From NCBI GenBank assembly GCA_022823105.1, contig JAJDXU010000124.1, forward strand, positions 1-11,776: a stretch of 11,776 nucleotides of DNA. Reading direction: 5' to 3'. Made by a program: the position numbers and the translations under genes. Source of the stretch: Dehalococcoidia bacterium (GTDB lineage: Bacteria; Chloroflexota; Dehalococcoidia; Lucifugimonadales; UBA3495). The notes beneath the pieces were generated by a model that saw nothing but the letters and a program-made list of their open reading frames with translations, ran no database searches and had not been told where the DNA came from. Below, piece after piece: positions 7,149 to 11,776 of this stretch (positions are counted from its first letter, which is position 1; each line of letters opens with the position of its first letter).

Positions 7149-7215
7149 AGCGGACTGCGACCGACGGCTGTTGGAATAACCACGGACTGGTCGCGACCGA
7201 CGCGGAGCATCAGCG

Positions 7216-8403
7216 ATGACCAACCGGACCGCGGACGTTGTCGTAGTAGGCGGCGGCGTAATTGGAACCAGCACGGCCATGCACCTGGCGATGATGGGAG
7301 CCGGCAAGGTGGTTCATGTTGAGCAGGGCCACCTGGCCGGCGGGGCCAGCGGCCTGTCCGGCGCGATGGTCAGGGAACACTACCTGCATCCGGCGCTGGT
7401 GCGGATGTCCATGGAGGCGAGGTCCGTGTTCCACAACTTCGCCGAGGTGGTCGGCGGCGACGCGAGATTCAGGCGCACGGGCCGGCTCCAGCTTTTTCCG
7501 CAGCACGACGAGCCGGCCGTGCATGCCAACGTGGCCATGAACCGCGACCTGGGCGTCAACATCGAGATGCTCACCCCGTCGGAGGCAACGCGCATCGTGC
7601 CGCAGTTGGATGTGTCCGGCATAGCGGTGTGCGCGTACGAACCGGACGCCGGTTACGCCGACCCGGTGGCCACGACCTACGCATATGCCGAGCGGGCGCG
7701 TTCCCTGGGGGCGGAGGTACTGACCGGGACGCCTGCCACGGGACTGGCCACATCGGGCGGGCGGATCGTCGGCGTTGAGACCGCAGCCGGACACATCGAA
7801 ACCGGCGCCGTGGTCGTGGCGGCCGGCTCGCGCACCAACCGGTTGGTCGGCCCCGTCGCGGAGCAGTTGCCGATAGTTGCCGCCCGCGTTCAGATGGCCC
7901 ATTTCTTCCGCCCGCCGGCGCTGGAATCGCTGAGCGCCATCGTGATCGACCGCACCACGGGCGCCTACCTGCGGGAGGACGCCGGCCGGGGCACGCTGGT
8001 GGGAGCCGAGGGGCCTGGGGATCTCATCGAGGTTGACGATCCCGACGACATCCCCAGGAACGCCGACCATGACATGATCGAGAGCCTGTGGCGGCGCGCC
8101 GCCCAGCGGTTGCCCGACTTTGCCGCCGCCACCTGCCGAGGCGGTTACAGCGCCCACTATGACATGACCCCCGACGCCAACCCCATCATCGACAGGAGCA
8201 GCAGCGTACCGGGACTGTTCTACGCAGCCGGATTCAGCGGACATGGCTTCAAGCTGTCGCCCGTGATTGGGAGGATGGTGGCGGAACTGGTCCTGCATGG
8301 CGAGTGCATGGATCATCCCGTCGACAGGTTCCGCCTGAGCCGGTTTGCCGAGGCCGATCCGCTGTTGGCCGAGCATCCCTACCGGGGGACCAGCCACCAG
8401 TGA
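7216..8403 (+). CDS. FAD-dependent oxidoreductase, DAO family (amine/amino-acid oxidase-like)
   Basis: The protein has 395 residues, the normal DAO-family length. The FAD dinucleotide-binding loop VVVVGGGVIGTSTA is at residues 8-21, with the acidic strand end HVEQG near 35. ASGLSGAMVREHY follows, as in sarcosine and dimethylglycine oxidases. Near the C-terminus are YDMTPDANPIID and the second FAD-contact motif GFSGHGFKLSP (339-349). No Cys occupies the place used for covalent FAD in monomeric sarcosine oxidase, so FAD is probably bound non-covalently. It should oxidise a secondary or tertiary amine, or a 2-amino acid, in the cytoplasm; no signal peptide is seen. GGAG (7204-7207) lies 8 nt before ATG. 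Its position between a carrier and a MetE-fold protein points to a catabolic unit. The substrate is not determinable here. Confidence 0.92.
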   Translation: MTNRTADVVVVGGGVIGTSTAMHLAMMGAGKVVHVEQGHLAGGASGLSGAMVREHYLHPALVRMSMEARSVFHNFAEVVGGDARFRRTGRLQLFPQHDEPAVHANVAMNRDLGVNIEMLTPSEATRIVPQLDVSGIAVCAYEPDAGYADPVATTYAYAERARSLGAEVLTGTPATGLATSGGRIVGVETAAGHIETGAVVVAAGSRTNRLVGPVAEQLPIVAARVQMAHFFRPPALESLSAIVIDRTTGAYLREDAGRGTLVGAEGPGDLIEVDDPDDIPRNADHDMIESLWRRAAQRLPDFAAATCRGGYSAHYDMTPDANPIIDRSSSVPGLFYAAGFSGHGFKLSPVIGRMVAELVLHGECMDHPVDRFRLSRFAEADPLLAEHPYRGTSHQ

Positions 8404-8449
8404 TCCACAATGCCCCGAACGGGCGCCGGTATCTGCCCGCCCGTCATAC

Positions 8450-8455
8450 GGAGGG
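8450..8455 (+). promoter_or_regulatory. Shine-Dalgarno site of the MetE-fold gene
   Basis: GGAGGG lies a few bases before the ATG at 8459. It decides between this start and the longer in-frame ATG at 8345, which would overlap the end of the oxidase gene with an unlike-coding Pro/Ser-rich stretch. Confidence 0.7.
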
Positions 8456-8458
8456 ACG

Positions 8459-9514
8459 ATGACCACATCCGGCGGCAGCATACACCTGGTGGGCAGCGTC
8501 CCATTGCCCGACGCCGAGACCGTTTTCCGCACGGTGAGCGGGGCGCTGAATCCATTCCTGCCGCGCATTACCGATGGAGAGACGGGAAGGCGCGGGCGGT
8601 GGATCTGGTTCCAGCGGGAGATGCTGATGGAGCATCCCGACATGGAAGTGGATACGGACGAGCCGCCGTACGCGCTGTACCAGTGGGACGGCCAGCTGCT
8701 GCGGGAGACACCCTACGTCCGGTTCCGGGCCGGCGTTGACCCGTTGTCCGTGGAGTTCCCGACGGGCTATGCGGAGGCGGCGGTGGAGTCGTTTGATCTG
8801 TACACCCGTCTGCAGGCCGATGGCGTCATCGCGCCGGATACGCTGTTCCAGGTGTCGCTGCCCACGCCCATGGCGACGGCATACATGTACGTCAGCCCCG
8901 GCGCGCGGGACGACTACATCCGCGCGTACGAGCGGTCGCTGCTGGGCGCGCTGGGTGAGATAGTCGGGGCGCTTCCCCACGACAAGCTGTCCATCCAGTG
9001 GGACGTTTGCCAGGAGGTGCTGATCTTCGAGGACTACTTTCCGCAGCGGCCGGACGATTACAAGGAGCAGGTGTTTGCCGAGTTGGGCCGGCTGGGCAAT
9101 GCGGTCCCGGACGGCGTGGATCTGGGATACCACCTGTGCTACGGATCGCCCCGGGACGAGCACCTGGTGATGCCCAAGGACATGGGGATCCTGGTGGAGA
9201 TAGCCAACGGATTTGCGGAGAATCTGGCGCGACACCTGGATTTCATCCACATGCCGGCGCCGCAGGACCGGACGGATACCGCGTACTTCCGGCCGCTGGA
9301 AGACCTGGATTTACCCGGCGATCCGGAGGTCATGCTGGGGCTGATTCACTACGACGACGAGGACGGGGACTGCGCCCGCATCGACGCGGCGCTGCGGTTC
9401 CTGGATTCGTTCGGCGTGGCCACCGAGTGCGGGTGGGGCCGGACGGACCCGAACCGGGTGCCGGGACTGCTGGTGAGTCACCGGCTGGCGATTGACTACC
9501 TGTTGAACGGGTGA
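8459..9514 (+). CDS. Stand-alone MetE C-terminal-domain-like (UROD/MetE superfamily) protein
   Basis: The 351-residue protein has the shape of the C-terminal barrel of cobalamin-independent methionine synthase (full MetE is about 750 residues). Visible correspondences: VGSVP (11-15) for the IGSFP homocysteine loop, LSIQWD (177-182) for the strand ending in a substrate-binding Asp, HLC (H225, C227) for the H-x-C zinc ligands, LGLIHYDD (293-300), and VATECGWGR (320-328) with C324 for the third zinc ligand. The Glu ligand of MetE is not evident; the strand DFIHMP has His/Pro there. Such proteins bind zinc and move methyl groups to or from thiols, but this branch is uncharacterised. It follows the oxidase by 55 bp, with GGAGGG before ATG, and ends the operon facing the antiporter. 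Confidence 0.75.
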   Translation: MTTSGGSIHLVGSVPLPDAETVFRTVSGALNPFLPRITDGETGRRGRWIWFQREMLMEHPDMEVDTDEPPYALYQWDGQLLRETPYVRFRAGVDPLSVEFPTGYAEAAVESFDLYTRLQADGVIAPDTLFQVSLPTPMATAYMYVSPGARDDYIRAYERSLLGALGEIVGALPHDKLSIQWDVCQEVLIFEDYFPQRPDDYKEQVFAELGRLGNAVPDGVDLGYHLCYGSPRDEHLVMPKDMGILVEIANGFAENLARHLDFIHMPAPQDRTDTAYFRPLEDLDLPGDPEVMLGLIHYDDEDGDCARIDAALRFLDSFGVATECGWGRTDPNRVPGLLVSHRLAIDYLLNG

Positions 9515-9568
9515 ACTGTGCCCGAGATACGCTGCGATCAGCCGATTCCCGTTGATGGCGTCGGGTTG

Positions 9569-9595
9569 CAGGGGCGGGTTTCAAACCCGCCCCTG
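9569..9595. repeat. REP-like palindrome 3 (second convergent gap, left)
   Basis: A perfect 13-bp inverted repeat with half-site CAGGGGCGGGTTT (9569-9581) around a single C (9582) and its complement (9583-9595). The outer part GGGGCG/CGCCCC is shared with palindromes 1, 2 and 4; the core GGTTT-C-AAACC is unique to it. It starts 54 nt beyond the MetE-fold stop. Confidence 0.88.
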
Positions 9596-9636
9596 TGGCA
9601 TGGCGCCGGAACGATTTTCGGAATACCGGGCGCGTG

Positions 9637-9658
9637 GGGGCGAGGCATTCCGCGCCCC
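9637..9658. repeat. REP-like palindrome 4 (second convergent gap, right), imperfect
   Basis: Arms GGGGCG (9637-9642) and CGCCCC (9653-9658) enclose AGGCATTCCG. The core looks like an eroded version of the AGGCATGCCT core of palindrome 2. It lies 17 nt from the antiporter stop, about 65 bp centre-to-centre from palindrome 3. Confidence 0.7.
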
Positions 9659-9674
9659 TGTTCTTCGTGTCGAG

Positions 9675-11372
9675 TTACCCCCGCCCCTCGTTCATCATCA
9701 ACTCCACAACGTCTCCCACGCGGACGGAGCCCAAAACGGCGCCGGTGTCCTGGTCCATGACCGGTATGACCGACAGACCCGCTTCCATCATCCGTTGCAG
9801 CACGTCCTCCACGGGCTCGTCCGGATATGCGACCGGAGTCTCCATTCGCACCACGTCGCTCAGGGTCGCGTGGGCCCATTCGCTCTTGGGCAGGTACCGG
9901 AACGATCCCATGGACGCGATTCCGGCCAGTTCGTCCCCGTCCACCACCACGTAATCATACTGCATCGGCGTCGCCCAGCGTTCGGTGAACTCCCGCACGG
10001 AAACCGATACCCCGGGCAGGCGCCGCGAGCGGTCGAGGATGTCGTCCACCACCACGTCGTCCAGCGCGAACAGCACCGCGCCGCTGGGGATGTTCCGGGG
10101 AACTGTGGATGGGCCCGTCCGTCGGCTGCCCCTTCCCACCGCGTAACTGATTACCGGAGGCATGAGCAGAATGTAGCAGAACATCACCAGCACCAGGAAC
10201 GAAAATATCGCTTCGCTGATGGTTCCGGACTCTCGCAGCACCAGCAGCAGCGCGATTTCCGCCACGCCCTTCCCCATCAGTCCCGACGCCACGGCGTACG
10301 GCACGGTCAGGCGGGACACATACGCCGCGATGAATGCTCCCACGAAGTTGCCAAACAGGGGAATCAACGCCAGCGCAAGCATCGTCCACACGGGCAGGTC
10401 CACGAACGAGAACGTGAAGTGCAGTCCCGCCGAGGCGAAAAACAGCGGCACGAACAGCCCTTCCGCCGTGCTGCGCAACCCCGGCATAATCTCCCGACGC
10501 ACCTGGTAGGGCAACCCCGCCAGCGACGCCCCGAAGAGCAGGGCGCCCAGCGTACCGTGCAATCCGAAAACCTCGGCGGCGTCCACCACCAGGAACAGGA
10601 CTCCCAGCAGCAACCCCAGCGAAAGCTGCGGCACCTGTATCAATCGTTGCAGGAGCGCGACCATCGGCGGCAGCACCCGGGATGACAGGAGCCACGAAGC
10701 CGCCGCGAAGCCGACCACCTTGCCCACCAGGATCAGAATTCCCGTCGCCGACACCTCGTGGACGTGATCGCCGATGCTGAACCCGATCAACAGCAGCGTG
10801 ATCAGCTCGGAAATGACCACCACCGTGAATATCTGCAGCCCGATGGGATCCCGCAGGCGGCCGTCGTCGGCCAGCACCTTGGCAACTATCCCCAGGCTGG
10901 TCATGGACAGTATCCCGGCCAGCGCCAACGCTTCCGTCAGTTCCAGATCGATGCCGAAATCGTAGATGGCGCCCGTGGTCACCACCATGGAGATGCCCAG
11001 GGACAAGACCACCGAAAGCATGGCCGCCAGGAAGTAATGTCCCCTGAGCGACTGTACGAAACTTGAGATGTCAATCTCGTCCAAGCCGATCAGGAAGAAG
11101 AATATAAACACTCCCAGGGTCAGCAGAAGCTCGATGTGGCCCGTCACCTGCACCGACCAGAGACCTGCCGACTCCAGCACCGGCCCCAGCAGTATGCCCA
11201 CCGCTGCGTACGCGATGATTGCGTTCAGACGCAGCCGCCGGAATAACCCCTCCGCCAACTTGGCCGCGATGATGAGCACGCCCAGCGACAAGAGGGATTG
11301 CTTTATCTCGCCTGATGTGCCGCCAAAGCTGCCCGCCCACTCAACGACCGGCAACCACAGTCCTTCCAGCAT
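9675..11372 (-). CDS. CPA2-type cation/proton antiporter with C-terminal CBS pair
   Basis: The protein has 565 residues. Residues 25-415 are very hydrophobic with about 12 membrane segments of the Na+/H+ exchanger fold: LRLNAIIAYAAVGILLGP (47-64), FFFLIGLDEIDI (91-102), LAGILSMTSLGIVAKVL (151-167), GTLGALLFGASLAG (273-286) and GLFVPLFFASAGL (305-317). Residues about 428-565 are soluble and read as a CBS pair, with YVVVDGDELAGIAS ending the first and VIPVMDQDTGAVLGSVRVGDVVELM ending the second. CBS pairs bind adenosine nucleotides and often gate such carriers. No TrkA-N domain is present. Where many CPA2 proteins have an acidic pair in the ion-binding helix, this one shows IS-E (S188, E189). 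It would exchange K+ or Na+ for H+ in the inner membrane. It is transcribed towards the MFS operon. Confidence 0.9.
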   Translation of the reverse strand: MLEGLWLPVVEWAGSFGGTSGEIKQSLLSLGVLIIAAKLAEGLFRRLRLNAIIAYAAVGILLGPVLESAGLWSVQVTGHIELLLTLGVFIFFFLIGLDEIDISSFVQSLRGHYFLAAMLSVVLSLGISMVVTTGAIYDFGIDLELTEALALAGILSMTSLGIVAKVLADDGRLRDPIGLQIFTVVVISELITLLLIGFSIGDHVHEVSATGILILVGKVVGFAAASWLLSSRVLPPMVALLQRLIQVPQLSLGLLLGVLFLVVDAAEVFGLHGTLGALLFGASLAGLPYQVRREIMPGLRSTAEGLFVPLFFASAGLHFTFSFVDLPVWTMLALALIPLFGNFVGAFIAAYVSRLTVPYAVASGLMGKGVAEIALLLVLRESGTISEAIFSFLVLVMFCYILLMPPVISYAVGRGSRRTGPSTVPRNIPSGAVLFALDDVVVDDILDRSRRLPGVSVSVREFTERWATPMQYDYVVVDGDELAGIASMGSFRYLPKSEWAHATLSDVVRMETPVAYPDEPVEDVLQRMMEAGLSVIPVMDQDTGAVLGSVRVGDVVELMMNEGRG

Positions 11373-11565
11373 AATTCCGCGTATCTCCGGTTATCCGAGT
11401 CGCGCGAGTCTTGGGTATTTGCCCGGTCATGTATTTTCTGTCATCGGGGCCGCGGATGATAGTAGCCAACGGGACGAGTTGGGAAACCGAAAAGCTTGCC
11501 CCATGCCTCACCTGGCGGCGTCGGCGGTCGGAACTTCATGCCCGGCGAACTGCGAACCCACCACG
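11373..11565. other. Intergenic region upstream of the antiporter
   Basis: About 190 bp between the end of the right-edge gene and the antiporter start, both on the minus strand. It should carry the antiporter promoter, but no box pair stands out by eye and no RNA gene or repeat is seen. Confidence 0.4.
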
Positions 11566-11775
11566 CTAACGCGCGGGGGTGGGCAGGTCCCAGCGGAAGA
11601 AGTCGCGGTAGCGGTCGTGGCTGGCCCAGGGCAGCAGGCTGAATACGATGGCCTCGTACTCGGGGACGTCACCCCGTAGCCGGATGTCCTTGAGGTAGCG
11701 GCCCAGGTCGGCGTAGGTGGGGAGGAGGAAGCCGGCATTGGCGATGCGCCTGATGACATCGCCGGGTTCGGGAGG
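11566..11775 (-). CDS. C-terminal 69 residues of an unrecognised protein, 5' end outside window
   Basis: A minus-strand frame is open from the right edge to TAG at 11566-11568. It reads PPEPGDVIRRIANAGFLLPT, YADLGRYLKDIRLRGDVPEY, EAIVFSLLPWASHDRYRDFF and RWDLPTPAR. Composition (balanced charges, aromatic pairs, third-position GC bias) looks like real coding, and better than the overlapping Ser/Pro/Thr-rich frame at 11508-11759, which appears to be its shadow. I do not recognise the family. No membrane segment or catalytic motif is visible. It could be the upstream partner of the antiporter gene, about 195 bp away. Confidence 0.6.
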   Translation of the reverse strand, partial: PPEPGDVIRRIANAGFLLPTYADLGRYLKDIRLRGDVPEYEAIVFSLLPWASHDRYRDFFRWDLPTPAR

Positions 11776-11776
11776 T

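Noticed and set aside
5658..7307. 549-residue open frame on the minus strand
   Set aside because: It lies antisense to the MFS gene and its composition (His/Gln/Gly/Pro/Arg-rich, no domain) is typical of a GC-bias shadow; the MFS frame has clear family motifs.
7210..8643. 477-residue open frame on the minus strand
   Set aside because: It is antisense to the DAO oxidase, with no recognisable domain and low-complexity Gly/Arg/His composition.
9552..10685. 377-residue plus-strand frame
   Set aside because: It is antisense to the antiporter and rich in His, Gln and Arg; it is a mirror of a membrane-protein gene.
1..11776. CRISPR arrays, tRNA or rRNA genes
   Set aside because: No regularly spaced direct repeats and no cloverleaf or rRNA-like segments were seen on either strand.

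Overview
This is an 11.8-kb, GC-rich bacterial window. It contains a mix of oxidative catabolism genes, a transporter-led operon, decayed insertion sequences and a set of short GC-rich palindromes. The gene mix (a bacterial-luciferase-family monooxygenase, a ThuA-like protein, a DAO-family flavoprotein and a MetE-fold protein), the palindromes with GGGGCG/CGCCCC arms, and the relics of IS21 and IS256 elements resemble uncultivated Chloroflexota such as SAR202-type lineages. That placement is inferred from gene style. No rRNA, tRNA or other phylogenetic marker is present to confirm it.

Left part (1-3209). A monooxygenase gene cut by the window edge (+) converges on a ThuA-like gene (-). Two REP-like palindromes lie in the short gap between them. 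Upstream of thuA on the minus strand is a broken fragment of a secreted or surface repeat protein. A 20-bp tandem duplication put it out of frame, and a 1-bp change further on restored the frame. Next to it is an internally deleted IS21-type element that keeps only a mutated istB.

Middle part (3210-5834). A single-domain response regulator and a SAM-dependent methyltransferase, both intact and on +, are followed by about 1.1 kb without an intact gene. That stretch holds the 3' third of a degraded IS256-family transposase. The MFS gene starts after it.

Right part (5835-11776). Three co-directional genes with short gaps form a likely operon: an MFS carrier, an FAD-dependent amine/amino-acid oxidase, and a stand-alone protein of the C-terminal methionine synthase (MetE) fold that keeps an H-x-C...C zinc-site pattern. 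A plausible reading is import, oxidation and methyl-group handling of a small N- or S-methylated carboxylate, but the substrate cannot be read from sequence. The operon converges on a CPA2-type cation/proton antiporter with a C-terminal CBS pair (-), and again two palindromes sit at the convergent junction. The right edge holds the last 69 residues of an unrecognised minus-strand protein.

Most worth a second look are the oxidase plus MetE-fold operon, the palindrome pairs found only at the two convergent junctions, and the cluster of perfect short tandem duplications in the decayed region 2336-2950.
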